A stretch of DNA of 64,000 bases, from positions 248,001 through 312,000 of the forward strand of contig NZ_CAJZAH010000001.1 of assembly GCF_914271545.1 (NCBI RefSeq), written 5' to 3'. The notes under the pieces are model-generated. The model saw only the letters and a list, made by a program, of their open reading frames with translations. It was not told the DNA's origin and made no database searches. Source of the DNA: Cupriavidus respiraculi (GTDB lineage: Bacteria; Pseudomonadota; Gammaproteobacteria; Burkholderiales; Burkholderiaceae). The position numbers and the translations under genes are program-made. This document shows positions 45,023-54,152 of the stretch, in pieces. Position 1 is the first letter of the stretch, and each line of letters starts with the position of its first letter.

Positions 45023-45415
45023 CTAGCGCTGCGGCTTGCGCACTTCGGCGATGACGTTGTTGTTGGACACCAGCAGGAAATCGGCGCCGACGCCTACCCA
45101 CCGATGGCCGCGCTTGGGCGGTGGCAGGTCGAACTGCTTGTAGTTCGTGATGTTGAACTGGTGTCCGTCGGTGCGGAATTCCGCCGGCAGGCGGTCGCCG
45201 ACCCGCCATTCGCTTCCGGCCGGTTTGGCCTCGCGGTCGGAGCGGGCGCCCGGCGGCTTGTTGACGTTCCGGCCGGAGGCGCCTGACCCCGTGCCGGACC
45301 CCGAGCCGGTTGCCTGCGCCACCCACTGCTCCGCTGGCGCCGACTGGGCGACGCCGATACCGGACGTCAGCAACATGACGGCGCAAGCGGCCGATGCGTA
45401 ATGTCTGATCTTCAT
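45023..45415 (-). CDS. Periplasmic RcnB-family protein
   Basis: This 130-residue protein has a Sec signal (SAACAVMLLTSGIGVAQSA), a Gly/Ser-rich linker and a C-terminal RcnB-like domain: WRVGDRLPAEFRTDGHQFNITNYKQFDLPPPKRGHRWVGVGADFLLVSNNNVIAEV. In E. coli RcnB is a periplasmic protein that modulates nickel/cobalt efflux; homologues in Burkholderiales are mostly of unknown function. AGGAGG lies upstream of the ATG at 45415. It is convergent with the porin and divergent from the arcD gene. Metal binding is not obvious here because the His-rich stretch of E. coli RcnB is absent. Confidence 0.82.
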   Translation of the reverse strand: MKIRHYASAACAVMLLTSGIGVAQSAPAEQWVAQATGSGSGTGSGASGRNVNKPPGARSDREAKPAGSEWRVGDRLPAEFRTDGHQFNITNYKQFDLPPPKRGHRWVGVGADFLLVSNNNVIAEVRKPQR

Positions 45416-45744
45416 GCACGCCTCCTTGGATGAGCAACGCAATTGCCGGGCACGGCCCTGGCCGGGCCCGAAAACGCCGGGTTTGTCGATGCAGTGTGGT
45501 GGACGTATGCAGGCGCGGCAAGCCGAATAGAAATCTTTCAGACCGCGCAAAGAATCTTTTCAATTCCCCCGCCGGCAATTTGTGATTTGCTTATCGCAGG
45601 ATCGGCATGCCGCGCCGGTCCACGCCCATCCACGCAGCGCGCCGACATGGCCTTCAGGCGCGCCATCCATGCCGCCATGGCGCCGGGAAACGAGATGCCG
45701 GCGTGCTGGCAATCCCTTGCGTCGATAACCAATGGAGCCTGCGA
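45416..45744. other. 329-base divergent region before the arginine genes
   Basis: This region lies between the RcnB-like gene and arcD. AAATCTTTCA (45531-45540) and AATCTTTTCA (45553-45562) form an approximate direct repeat 22 bases apart, possibly a binding site. I looked for an Anr/Fnr box (TTGAT-N4-ATCAA) and found none. No further gene is seen. Confidence 0.4.
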
Positions 45745-47178
45745 ATGGCCGAACCGGCGAGTGGACAAAAGCTGTCTCTGATGGCGCTGACCGCCATGGT
45801 GGTTGGATCCATGGTCGGAGCCGGCATATTCTCGCTGCCGCGCACCTTCGGCGGTGCGACGGGGCCCTTCGGCGCGATCATCGCGTGGTGTATTGCCGGC
45901 GCCGGCATGTACACATTGGCGCGCGTTTTCCAGAGCCTGGCGCAACGCAAGCCCGATCTCGACGCCGGCGTCTATGCCTATGCGCGCGCGGGCTTCGGGC
46001 GTTATCTGGGCTTTCTCTCGGCCTTCGGGTACTGGATCAGCAGCTGCATCGGCAATGTCTCGTACTGGGTGCTTATCAAATCGACGTTGGGCGCCTTTTT
46101 TCCCGTGTTCGGCGATGGCAATACGGTGGTGGCGATCGCCGTGGCCTCGGTCGGCATCTGGGCTTTCCACTTCATGATCCTGCGCGGCGTGCAGCAGGCC
46201 GCGTTCATCAATACGGTGGTGACCATCGCCAAGGTGGTCCCCATCCTTGTGTTCATCGTGATCCTGGCCTTCGCGTTCGAGGCCGATCAGTTCCGCGCCA
46301 ACTTCTATGGCGGCGAAGACATGCCGGCGCAAGGGCTGTTCGAGCAGGTACGCCTGACGATGATGGTGACGGTGTTCGTCTTCATCGGCATCGAAGGGGC
46401 GAGCGTGTATTCGCGCTATGCGGCGAAGCGTTCCGATGTGGGCGTGGCCACCTTGCTCGGCTTCGGCGGCGTGCTGCTGCTGCTGGTGCTGGTGACGCTG
46501 CTGCCGTATGCAGTGCTGCCGCGCGTGGAGATCGCCGGCATGCGGCAGCCGTCGATGGCGGCGGTGCTGGAGGCGGTGGTCGGTCCCTGGGGCGCGGTGT
46601 TCGTCAGCGCGGGTCTGCTGATCTCCGTGCTGGGCGCCTACCTGGCCTGGTCGCTGATCTGCGCGGAGGTGCTGTTCACGGCCGCGAAGACCGACGACAT
46701 GCCCCGGGTGTTCGCCAGGGAGAACGCCAACAAGGTGCCCGTGGCGGCGCTGTGGCTGACCAATATCGTCGTGCAGCTGCTCGTCATCAGCACCTACTGG
46801 TCCACCGATGCCTTCGCGCTGATGCTCGGGCTGACCAGCTCCATGTCCCTGATTCCCTACCTGCTGGTGGCCGCCTATGCCGTGAAGCTGACGCGCAGCG
46901 GCGAGGGCTACACCGCAGGCGAGCCGGCTATCCGGCGCGATCTGCTGCTGGCCGCGCTGGCTACCTTCTACACCGTGTTCCTGGTGTTCGCAGGCGGGCT
47001 CCGGTACGTGCTGCTGTCGGCATTGCTCTACGCGCCCGGGACGCTGCTCTATTTCTGGGCATCGCGCGAACAGAGGATCCGCCCGTTCACTGGCGCGGAA
47101 CTGGTGATCTTTATTGTCGCCGTGATCGGTTTCGTCGCGGCGGTGGCCGGTCTGGTGACCGGCCGCCTCACTATCTGA
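45745..47178 (+). CDS. arcD: Arginine/ornithine antiporter ArcD, copy 1
   Basis: This 477-residue inner-membrane protein of the APC superfamily (about 12 helices) matches ArcD/YdgI-type amino acid antiporters. It opens with LSLMALTAMVVGSMVGAGIFSLPRTFGGATGPFGA, the classic GxG helix-1 substrate motif, and has IEGASVYSRYAAKRSDVG and GAYLAWSLICAEVLFTAAKTDDMP. It probably exchanges arginine for ornithine or, without arcB here, perhaps for citrulline. The ATG at 45745 is chosen because the second copy begins at the same aligned residue. The arginine deiminase gene follows 12 bases after its stop. A near-identical paralogue lies at 49861. Confidence 0.9.
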   Translation: MAEPASGQKLSLMALTAMVVGSMVGAGIFSLPRTFGGATGPFGAIIAWCIAGAGMYTLARVFQSLAQRKPDLDAGVYAYARAGFGRYLGFLSAFGYWISSCIGNVSYWVLIKSTLGAFFPVFGDGNTVVAIAVASVGIWAFHFMILRGVQQAAFINTVVTIAKVVPILVFIVILAFAFEADQFRANFYGGEDMPAQGLFEQVRLTMMVTVFVFIGIEGASVYSRYAAKRSDVGVATLLGFGGVLLLLVLVTLLPYAVLPRVEIAGMRQPSMAAVLEAVVGPWGAVFVSAGLLISVLGAYLAWSLICAEVLFTAAKTDDMPRVFARENANKVPVAALWLTNIVVQLLVISTYWSTDAFALMLGLTSSMSLIPYLLVAAYAVKLTRSGEGYTAGEPAIRRDLLLAALATFYTVFLVFAGGLRYVLLSALLYAPGTLLYFWASREQRIRPFTGAELVIFIVAVIGFVAAVAGLVTGRLTI

Positions 47179-47190
47179 AGGGAGACGGCA

Positions 47191-48438
47191 ATGGCTGGCA
47201 ACGGGGGTTTCGGCGTGCATTCCGAAGTCGGGGTGCTGCGCGAGGTAATGGTCTGCGCGCCGGGGCGCGCGCACGAGCGGCTGACCCCGTCGAACTGCGA
47301 TGCGCTGCTGTTCGACGACGTGATGTGGGTGGACGTGGCCAAGCGGGACCACTTCGACTTCATCAACAAGATGCGGGACCGCGGCGTCAATGTGCTGGAG
47401 ATGCACAACCTGCTGGCGGAGACGGTCGCGCTGCCCGAAGCGAAGAAATGGATACTGGACAATCAGGTGGTGCCCAACCAGGTCGGGCTCGGCCTGGTGG
47501 ACGAGATTCGCAGCTATCTGGACGGGCTGTCCCCGCGCGAGCTTGCGGAGACGCTGATCGGCGGTCTGTCCACCGAGGAGTTTCCGGAGGATATCGGCGG
47601 CGAGATGATGAAGCTGGTGCACGAGGCGGCCGGCGTCACCGAATATCTGTTGCCGCCGCTGCCCAACACCATCTATACGCGCGATACCACGTGCTGGATC
47701 TACGGCGGCGTGACCATCAACCCGCTGTTCTGGCCGGCGCGCCATGAGGAGCCCATCCTGGCGGCGGCGATCTATCGCTTCCACCCGCACTTCGCCGGCA
47801 AGGTCAACGTGTGGTGGGGCGACCCGAACGAGGACCACGGCATGGCGACGCTGGAGGGTGGCGACGTGATGCCCATCGGCAAGGGGACGGTGCTGATCGG
47901 CATGAGCGAGCGCACCTCGCGGCAGGCCATCAGCCAGCTTGCCGCCAGGCTGTTCGAGCAGCAGGCGGCGGAGCGCGTGATCGTCGCCGCCATGCCCAAG
48001 CTGCGCGCGGCCATGCATCTGGACACGATCTTCACCTTCGCCGACCGCGACTGCGTGCTGATGTACCCGGATATCGTCAACCGCATCGCCGCCTTCTCGT
48101 GGCGTCCGGGCAGCAAGCCGGGGCAGGTAGAGTTGCACAAGGAAGAGCAGCCCTTCATCGACGTGGTGCGCGACGCGCTCGGCCTGAAGGCCATGCGGGT
48201 CGTCGAGACGGGCGGCAATGCCTACATGCGCGAGCGGACCCAGTGGGACAGCGGCGCCAATCTGGTATGCGCGGCCCCGGGCGTGGTCTACGCCTACGAC
48301 CGCAATACCTACACCAACACGCTGCTGCGCAAGGCGGGCGTCGAGGTCATCACGATCTCGGGCTCGGAACTCGGGCGCGGGCGCGGCGGCGGCCACTGCA
48401 TGACGTGCCCGATCATTCGCGATCCCGCGGACTACTGA
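47191..48438 (+). CDS. arcA: Arginine deiminase
   Basis: This 415-residue enzyme hydrolyses L-arginine to L-citrulline and ammonia in the cytosol. The hallmark motifs are present: [40 protein letters not shown] (metal-free substrate loop), [13 protein letters not shown] with the catalytic Asp, MHLDTIFTF with the catalytic His and GGGHCMTCP with nucleophile Cys403. The length fits the family. It follows arcD by 12 bases with GGGAG upstream of the ATG. Neither ornithine carbamoyltransferase (arcB) nor carbamate kinase (arcC) is in the window, so the classic ATP-yielding pathway is not encoded here in full. A strong hairpin follows. Confidence 0.96.
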   Translation: MAGNGGFGVHSEVGVLREVMVCAPGRAHERLTPSNCDALLFDDVMWVDVAKRDHFDFINKMRDRGVNVLEMHNLLAETVALPEAKKWILDNQVVPNQVGLGLVDEIRSYLDGLSPRELAETLIGGLSTEEFPEDIGGEMMKLVHEAAGVTEYLLPPLPNTIYTRDTTCWIYGGVTINPLFWPARHEEPILAAAIYRFHPHFAGKVNVWWGDPNEDHGMATLEGGDVMPIGKGTVLIGMSERTSRQAISQLAARLFEQQAAERVIVAAMPKLRAAMHLDTIFTFADRDCVLMYPDIVNRIAAFSWRPGSKPGQVELHKEEQPFIDVVRDALGLKAMRVVETGGNAYMRERTQWDSGANLVCAAPGVVYAYDRNTYTNTLLRKAGVEVITISGSELGRGRGGGHCMTCPIIRDPADY

Positions 48439-48448
48439 GGCGCGCGAC

Positions 48449-48477
48449 GCGGGCGGCGAGCCCGGCTGGCCGCCCGC
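48449..48477. terminator. Strong hairpin between arcA and gltS
   Basis: GCGGGCGGC (48449-48457) and GCCGCCCGC (48469-48477) form a perfect 9-base stem with an 11-base loop, ten bases after the arcA stop and touching the gltS stop codon. It can end both convergent transcripts. There is no T-run. Confidence 0.55.
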
Positions 48478-49667
48478 TACGACAGCCACGCGAGACTGAC
48501 CTGGATCACGATCGCGTTGACGATGTCGATAAAGAACGCGCCCACCATGGGAACGACCAGGAACGCGGTATGCGAGGGGCCGAAGCGGTCGGTGATGGCC
48601 TGCATGTTGGCGATGGCGGTCGGCGTCGCCCCGAGTCCCACCCCGCAGATGCCGGCCGACAGCACCACGGCGTCATAGTCGCGCCCCATCACGCGGTAGT
48701 TGACGAAGATCGCGTACAGCGCGGTGAGAGCGGTCTGCACCGCGAGGATGGCGAACAGAGGCAGCGCGAGCGCCGCCATCTCCCACAGGCGCAGGCTCAT
48801 CAGCGCCATGGCCAGAAACAGCGACAAACTGACGTTGCCCAGCACGGACACCGCGCGGTCGAACACGGTGTACCAGCCCAGCGCCGACAGCGCATTGCGC
48901 AGGATGACGCCGGTCAGCAAGACCCAGACGAAGACGGGCAGCGACAGGGGCGTGGCCGCGGTCGCCGCCGCCAGCATCTGTCCGACCATCAGGCACACCA
49001 GCACCAGCGCCAGCATCTCGATCACCGCATGCGGGGTGATCTCGCGCAGGCCGCCCGGCACCTCGAAGTTGTGGGCATCGGGCGGTTGCGCCTGCACCGC
49101 CGGGGCGGCATGGCGGCGCAGCAGCAGGCGTGCCACCGGCCCGCCGATCACGCCGCCGAGAATCAGGCCGAAGGTGGCGCAGGCCACCGCCATTTCGGTG
49201 GCCGCCGCGATGCCGAATTCCTCGACCAGCGTCGGGCTCCAGGCCACGCTGGTGCCATGTCCGCCGATGAGCGAGATGGAGCCGGCGAGGATGCCCACCG
49301 CGGGGTTCATGCCCAGCGCCGTGGCCGTGGCCACGCCGGCGATGTTCTGCAGCACCAGCAGCCCGGTCACCACCGCCAGGAACAGCGCGATGGTGCGGCC
49401 GCCGCGCTTCAGGCTGGCGATATCCGCGCTCAGGCCCAGGCAGGCGAAGAATGCCAGCATCAGCGGCGACTGCAGGGTCTGGTCGAAGGTCAGCTCGAAG
49501 CCGGACAGCTGCCGCGCCAGCATCAGCAGCAGCGCCACCAGCACGCCGCCGGCGACGGGCTCGGGGATGCTGTAGGCCCGCAGCGGCGCGATGGCGGCAA
49601 CGAGCTTGCGTCCCAGCAGCAAGACCAGCGATGCCGCTACCAGGGTTTCGTAGTTGTTCAGTTGCAT
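48477..49667 (-). CDS. gltS: Sodium/glutamate symporter GltS
   Basis: This 396-residue membrane protein matches GltS (ESS family), which imports L- or D-glutamate with sodium. Family marks are PEPVAGGVLVALLLML, the GGHGTSVAWSP reentrant loop (SISLIGGHGTSVAW), and its repeat partner AGICGVGLGATPTAIANMQAI, both essential for substrate and ion binding. About ten helices are visible. It lies on the opposite strand between arcA and the second arcD, divergent from the latter. A link with arginine metabolism is plausible because citrulline, ornithine and glutamate are interconverted, but it is inferred from position only. Confidence 0.94.
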   Translation of the reverse strand: MQLNNYETLVAASLVLLLGRKLVAAIAPLRAYSIPEPVAGGVLVALLLMLARQLSGFELTFDQTLQSPLMLAFFACLGLSADIASLKRGGRTIALFLAVVTGLLVLQNIAGVATATALGMNPAVGILAGSISLIGGHGTSVAWSPTLVEEFGIAAATEMAVACATFGLILGGVIGGPVARLLLRRHAAPAVQAQPPDAHNFEVPGGLREITPHAVIEMLALVLVCLMVGQMLAAATAATPLSLPVFVWVLLTGVILRNALSALGWYTVFDRAVSVLGNVSLSLFLAMALMSLRLWEMAALALPLFAILAVQTALTALYAIFVNYRVMGRDYDAVVLSAGICGVGLGATPTAIANMQAITDRFGPSHTAFLVVPMVGAFFIDIVNAIVIQVSLAWLS

Positions 49668-49814
49668 GGCGTGGCGTCGTGCATGGCGCGAAGTGTCTAT
49701 GGTAGGCAGCGCGCCGCGAAGTCAGAAGCTCGCCAAATGGTCGCGGGCCCCGAATTGCGAAAACTTTCACTACGGACACGGGCGTCGCTGCGCGCGGCCC
49801 CGTTGTATCTTGGG

Positions 49815-49855
49815 CCTCCGGTCGCGGCGGACGCGACCGTCCGCCGGCGGGAGGG
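49815..49855 (+). promoter_or_regulatory. Leader with mutually exclusive hairpins before arcD copy 2
   Basis: CGGTCGCG (49819-49826) pairs with CGCGACCG (49832-49839); alternatively GGCGGACG (49826-49833) pairs with CGTCCGCC (49838-49845). The two stems cannot coexist. CCTCC at 49815-49819 is also complementary to the ribosome site GGAGG (49850-49854). Together this could be a translational or attenuation switch for the second arcD, but GC-rich DNA forms such stems readily. Confidence 0.45.
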
Positions 49856-49860
49856 TCAAC

Positions 49861-51294
49861 GTGGCTGAACCGGAAAGTCCCCAGAAACTGTCGCTCATCT
49901 CGCTGACCGCCATGGTCGTGGGCTCCATGGTCGGCGCGGGCATCTTCTCGCTGCCGCGCACCTTCGGCGGCGCCACCGGGCCCTTCGGCGCCATCCTGGC
50001 GTGGTGCATCGCGGGCGCGGGCATGTTCACGCTGGCGCAGATGTTCCAGATACTGGCGCAGCGCAAGCCCGCGCTGGACGCGGGTGTCTATGCCTATGCG
50101 CGGGCAGGCTTTGGCCGCTATCCCGGCTTTCTGTCGGCGCTCGGCTACTGGGCCGCCGGATGCCTCGGGTGCGTGTCGTACTGGGTGCTGATCAAGTCCA
50201 CACTGGGCGCCTTCTTTCCCGTGTTCGGCGACGGCAATACGGTCGTGGCGATCGCCGTGGCCTCGGTGGGCATCTGGGCCTTCCACTTCCTGATCCTGCG
50301 CGGGGTGCGGCAGGCGGCGTTCTTGAATACGGTGGTCACCGTCGCGAAGATCGTGCCCATCGTCATCTTTATCGTGATCCTGGCGTTTGCCTTCCAGGCC
50401 GACCTGTTCCGCGCCAATTTCTTCGGCGGCGAGGACATGCCGTCCCAGGGCCTGTTCACGCAGGTGCGCTCGACCATGATGGTGACCGTGTTCGTCTTCC
50501 TCGGCATCGAGGGCGCCAGCGTGTATTCCCGCTATGCCGCAAAGCGCTCGGACGTGGGCGTGGCCACGCTGCTAGGCTTCGGCGGCGTGCTGTTGCTGCT
50601 GGTGCTGGTGACGCTGCTGCCGTACGCGGTGCTGCCGCGCGTGGAAATCGCCGGCATGCGGCAGCCGTCGATGGCCGCGGTACTGGAAGCGGTGGTCGGG
50701 CACTGGGGCGCGGTATTCGTCAGCGTGGGGCTTCTGGTGTCGGTGCTGGGCGCCTACCTGGCGTGGTCCCTGATCTGCGCCGAGGTGCTGTTTACCGCGG
50801 CGAAGACCGACGACATGCCGCGCGTGTTCGCGACCGAGAACGCCAACAGGGTGCCCGCGGCGGCCCTGTGGCTGACCAATATCGTCGTGCAGCTGTTCGT
50901 GATCAGCACCTACTGGTCCACCGACGCGTTCGCGCTGATGCTGGGGCTGACCAGCGCGATGGCCCTGATTCCCTATCTGCTGGTGGCCGCCTACGGCCTG
51001 AAGCTGGCGCGCAGCGGCGAGGGCTATGCGGCCGGCGAGCCGGCGCTGCGGCGCGACCTGGTGCTGGCCGCGGTGGCGACGCTGTACACGGCGTTCCTGA
51101 TCTACGCCGGCGGCCTCAAGTACGTGCTGCTGTCGGCCTTGCTCTACGCGCCTGGAACGGTGCTGTACCTGTGGGCCTCGCGCGAGCAGAAGATCCGGCC
51201 GTTCAGCGGCGCGGAGTGGCCGATCTTCGTGCTCGCCGTGATCGGCTGCGTTGCCGCCGTGGCAGGCATCGCCGGCGGCTGGATCCAGCCGTGA
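49861..51294 (+). CDS. arcD: Arginine/ornithine antiporter ArcD, copy 2 (GTG start)
   Basis: This 477-residue APC transporter is highly similar to copy 1 from the first to the last residue, with the same core LSLISLTAMVVGSMVGAGIFSLPRTFGG and the same length. The start is GTG at 49861: the aligned residue (VAEPESPQKLS versus MAEPASGQKLS) and the strong GGGAGGG site seven bases upstream both support it. A duplication is therefore certain, and many silent differences show that it is not very recent. The two copies flank arcA and gltS. This copy is divergent from gltS and may have a different regulation or substrate from copy 1, for example through the hairpins in its leader. Confidence 0.9.
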   Translation: MAEPESPQKLSLISLTAMVVGSMVGAGIFSLPRTFGGATGPFGAILAWCIAGAGMFTLAQMFQILAQRKPALDAGVYAYARAGFGRYPGFLSALGYWAAGCLGCVSYWVLIKSTLGAFFPVFGDGNTVVAIAVASVGIWAFHFLILRGVRQAAFLNTVVTVAKIVPIVIFIVILAFAFQADLFRANFFGGEDMPSQGLFTQVRSTMMVTVFVFLGIEGASVYSRYAAKRSDVGVATLLGFGGVLLLLVLVTLLPYAVLPRVEIAGMRQPSMAAVLEAVVGHWGAVFVSVGLLVSVLGAYLAWSLICAEVLFTAAKTDDMPRVFATENANRVPAAALWLTNIVVQLFVISTYWSTDAFALMLGLTSAMALIPYLLVAAYGLKLARSGEGYAAGEPALRRDLVLAAVATLYTAFLIYAGGLKYVLLSALLYAPGTVLYLWASREQKIRPFSGAEWPIFVLAVIGCVAAVAGIAGGWIQP

Positions 51295-51315
51295 ACGGCG
51301 CCCGCCGTGCCGGCG

Positions 51316-53751
51316 TCAGGCGATGCCCAGTGCCGCCATGTTCTCCACCCTCAGCGTCTGCGGCGTCGACAGCGAGATGTCCGCCGCGCGCAGCCGCTTG
51401 AGAATCTCGAACAGCAGATCGCTCTTGGCCCCGGCCGCGATGCGCGGGCTGGCAACGTAGCCGGTGACGCTGAGCGTGATGCCGTTGGGCGCGAGCTGGC
51501 TGAAGGTGACCGATGGGGCGGGGATGTCGAGGATGGTCTCGTTCTCCCGGTACGCCTCCAGCAGCAGGTCGCGGACCTGCTCGGGATCGGTGTTCAGCGG
51601 GAAGGTCAGCTGCAGCGTCGCCACCCCCTGCGTGCTGTTGCTCATCGTCACGTTGCGCAGGTTCTGCGAGATCAGCTGGGAATTCGGCACGATGACCGTG
51701 GAACGGTCGCCAAGCTGGATCTCGGTGGCGCGCACGTTGATGCGGCGGATATCGCCTTCGACGCCGGCGATGCTGACCATGTCGCCCACTTTCACTGGCC
51801 GCTCGGTCAGCAGGATGAGCCCCGAGACGAAGTTCTTGACGATTTCCTGCAGGCCGAAGCCGATGCCGACCGACAGCGCGCTGACGATCCAGGCGAGGTT
51901 TTCCCATTTGACGCCGAGCAGCGACAGGATCAGCAGCACCAGGACCACGTAGCCGACATTGCTGAACAGCGTGATCAGCGACGCGCGCAAGCCGGGTTCC
52001 AGCACCATCTTGGGCAGCAGCTCCGTGTCGAGCCAGCGCCGCAGCGAGCGCAGCAGCCAGATGCCGACCACCAGCGCCACCAGCGCATTCATGATGCGGT
52101 CCGGCATGATGTTCAGGCTGCGCAGCTTTTCGCCGCCGAGCACGGTCAGCAGGCTGTCGAGCAGTTCGCTGGGCGTGGTGCCGAAGCCGCCGGTCAATAG
52201 CGCGATCACGGCCACCAGCAGCAGCACGCTTGCGCCCAGCCCAGACAGCAGCGTCGAAGCCTGCGCCAGGTGGCTGTCGCCGACGCCGAAGAGCTGCTTG
52301 ATCAGCCGGCCGCTGGCGTGCTGCGAGGAAAACACGCTCTCGCAGACGTCGCGCGTGAGCTGCGTCAGCAGGTACAGGCTGCACAGCACGATGTCGAACC
52401 AGACCAGCTCGTAGGTCAGGAAGCGGGCGAAGCTGATATAGCCGGCCAGCAGCGCGCCCATCGACACGACGATGGTGATCGTCACGCCCGCGTGGATCAT
52501 GCCGGCCAGCGTGGCCCGCGCTTCGGCGGGTTCGCCGGCCGCCGCCAGCGCGGTGCGTACGCGGTTGGCGCGCAGCAGCGCCGCGCCGATGGTCACCACC
52601 ACGACCAGCGACACCAGACCGCGGCCGAGCAGCGTGAACTGGATGCTGGTGTCGATGGTCCGGTTCAGCTGTTCCAGCGTGCCGGCCACCAGCAGCAGGC
52701 CCGCCAGCAGCGCCGGGAAGGGCTTCATCGCCAGTGCCACCGGATCGGCCAGCGCGGGCAGGCGCCAGGTGGGATGGCGCGTGCACAGCAGCGCCCGTCC
52801 CAGTCCCGCAATCAGCGCGCTGGTCAGCATCAGCTTGCTCAGCTCGGTGATCAGAGCCTGCAGCTCGGGGGAGAGCTCGTACTGGCGGGTGAAGGCGGCG
52901 AAGACGAACTGCACGGCGAGCGCCGTCGTGGCGACGGTGGTCAGCGCGGTGGCCAGCGCCAGTGCGCTGCGGCGCAGCCGCGTCTCCGGCAGGCGGGTCA
53001 GGCACAGCCATGCCAGGCCGCGCTCGATCAGCCGCCGGCCCAGCGTCCAGATGGCCAGCGCCAGCACCAGCAGCAGCACGGTACCCGCCCGCTGCTCCGG
53101 TTGCCACGCCTGCGCGAGCATCGGCGCCACCTCCCGCTTGAAGCCGGCGATGCGCTCGCGGTCTTCGGCCGACGGCCGGAACAGCGGGCCCCAGAAATGC
53201 GGGTTCAGGATGCTCTCGGAGCGCAGCGCGAGCTGGTTCTTCATCTGCGCACGCCGCAGCTTGCCGAGCTGGTCGTTCAGATTGGCGATGCTCTCCTTGC
53301 TCTCCGCCGCCTGCTTCAGCGCGGCGTCGAGCTGGGTCCTGCGCGCGTTCAGGTCGGCACGCTGCCGGGCCACGGCGGCGGCCTCGGGCGGGGAGGTGCC
53401 CGGCGCCGGCGGCGGTCCGAGCACGTCCAGCTGCTCCTGCAGCTGCGTGCGCTGCGGCGTGAGGGCCGTGGCTAGCTTGTCGACGTCGGCGTCGAGCTGC
53501 TGCAGGGCATCGTCAAGTTCGTCGAAGCGGGTATTGTTGTTCCCGCGCGAGGCCTGCTGCTTGATGCGGTCCTGTTCGGTCTGCAGGCGCTTGAGTTCGG
53601 CCATCGTGTCGGCGTGGGACAGCGGCGGCGCCTGGGCGGCCTCGGCAGCCGAGGCGCCTTCGTTGGCGAGGGCGCCGGGTACGGCGGCGGGCGCCACGTG
53701 AAGCAGTACGACCAGTGCAAAGCTCAGTGCGAGCCTGGAAAGTTTGCGCAT
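51316..53751 (-). CDS. Large MscS-family mechanosensitive channel with coiled-coil N-terminus
   Basis: This protein of 811 residues is an MscS-type channel of the long (DUF3772-containing) class. A Sec signal (LALSFALVVLLHVAPAAVPGALA) is followed by a periplasmic Gln/Leu/Asp-rich coiled coil (about 45-230), then about nine to eleven membrane helices. The C-terminal channel domain shows VLVLLILSLLGVKWENLAWIVSALSVGIGFGLQEIVKNFVSG, LTERPVKVGDMVSI and the cytosolic beta domain with IVPNSQLISQNLRN. It should open under membrane tension to release osmolytes. ATG 53751 or the ATG four codons earlier (53763) may be the start. It is convergent with arcD copy 2. Confidence 0.92.
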   Translation of the reverse strand: MRKLSRLALSFALVVLLHVAPAAVPGALANEGASAAEAAQAPPLSHADTMAELKRLQTEQDRIKQQASRGNNNTRFDELDDALQQLDADVDKLATALTPQRTQLQEQLDVLGPPPAPGTSPPEAAAVARQRADLNARRTQLDAALKQAAESKESIANLNDQLGKLRRAQMKNQLALRSESILNPHFWGPLFRPSAEDRERIAGFKREVAPMLAQAWQPEQRAGTVLLLVLALAIWTLGRRLIERGLAWLCLTRLPETRLRRSALALATALTTVATTALAVQFVFAAFTRQYELSPELQALITELSKLMLTSALIAGLGRALLCTRHPTWRLPALADPVALAMKPFPALLAGLLLVAGTLEQLNRTIDTSIQFTLLGRGLVSLVVVVTIGAALLRANRVRTALAAAGEPAEARATLAGMIHAGVTITIVVSMGALLAGYISFARFLTYELVWFDIVLCSLYLLTQLTRDVCESVFSSQHASGRLIKQLFGVGDSHLAQASTLLSGLGASVLLLVAVIALLTGGFGTTPSELLDSLLTVLGGEKLRSLNIMPDRIMNALVALVVGIWLLRSLRRWLDTELLPKMVLEPGLRASLITLFSNVGYVVLVLLILSLLGVKWENLAWIVSALSVGIGFGLQEIVKNFVSGLILLTERPVKVGDMVSIAGVEGDIRRINVRATEIQLGDRSTVIVPNSQLISQNLRNVTMSNSTQGVATLQLTFPLNTDPEQVRDLLLEAYRENETILDIPAPSVTFSQLAPNGITLSVTGYVASPRIAAGAKSDLLFEILKRLRAADISLSTPQTLRVENMAALGIA

Positions 53752-54152
53752 GGCGAAGCTCATCCGGTTGGCGTGGCGGCCTCGCCGACGATGCGGTGCT
53801 TGCCGGTTGCCGCCGCGGCCCGTGAGGCTGGCGCGCTGCGCGGTGGAAGCAATGTCGGGCGGCGGGGCGCCGATGAAGAACAGGAAGGGATAGGCATGAC
53901 AGGTGGCCATCCGCTTCGGCGATGGGTCGGCGGCCAGGGGCATCGGGCGGGCTTCGTGGCGATGGGGAAGCCGCCGGCGCGGGCGCGCCAACCATAAGGC
54001 GCGAGGTCCGCCGGCCCAGTCGCGGCTGGCGCGAGCGGGCGCGCGAAAACGCCGGATTATACGCAAGCGTTCGGATCACTCCGGGAGGATGGCGGCCCGG
54101 GCGCCTTATCATGCGGTATTCCCAACCGCAGGTTGCAGATCATGGACGAGTC
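53752..54152. other. 401-base divergent region
   Basis: This region separates the divergent MscS-type channel and LysR genes. The frames that cross it are Arg/Pro/Gly-rich and look like shadows. I see no tRNA, hairpin or operator that stands out; it presumably contains the two promoters. Confidence 0.4.

Noticed and set aside
45416-45744. Anr/Fnr box expected before the arginine deiminase genes
   Set aside because: No TTGAT-N4-ATCAA-like sequence was found; TTTGTGATTTGCTTATC is only vaguely similar.
45538-48489. A 983-codon open frame on the - strand
   Set aside because: It is antisense to arcD and arcA and has a His/Arg/Gln-rich composition without any domain.
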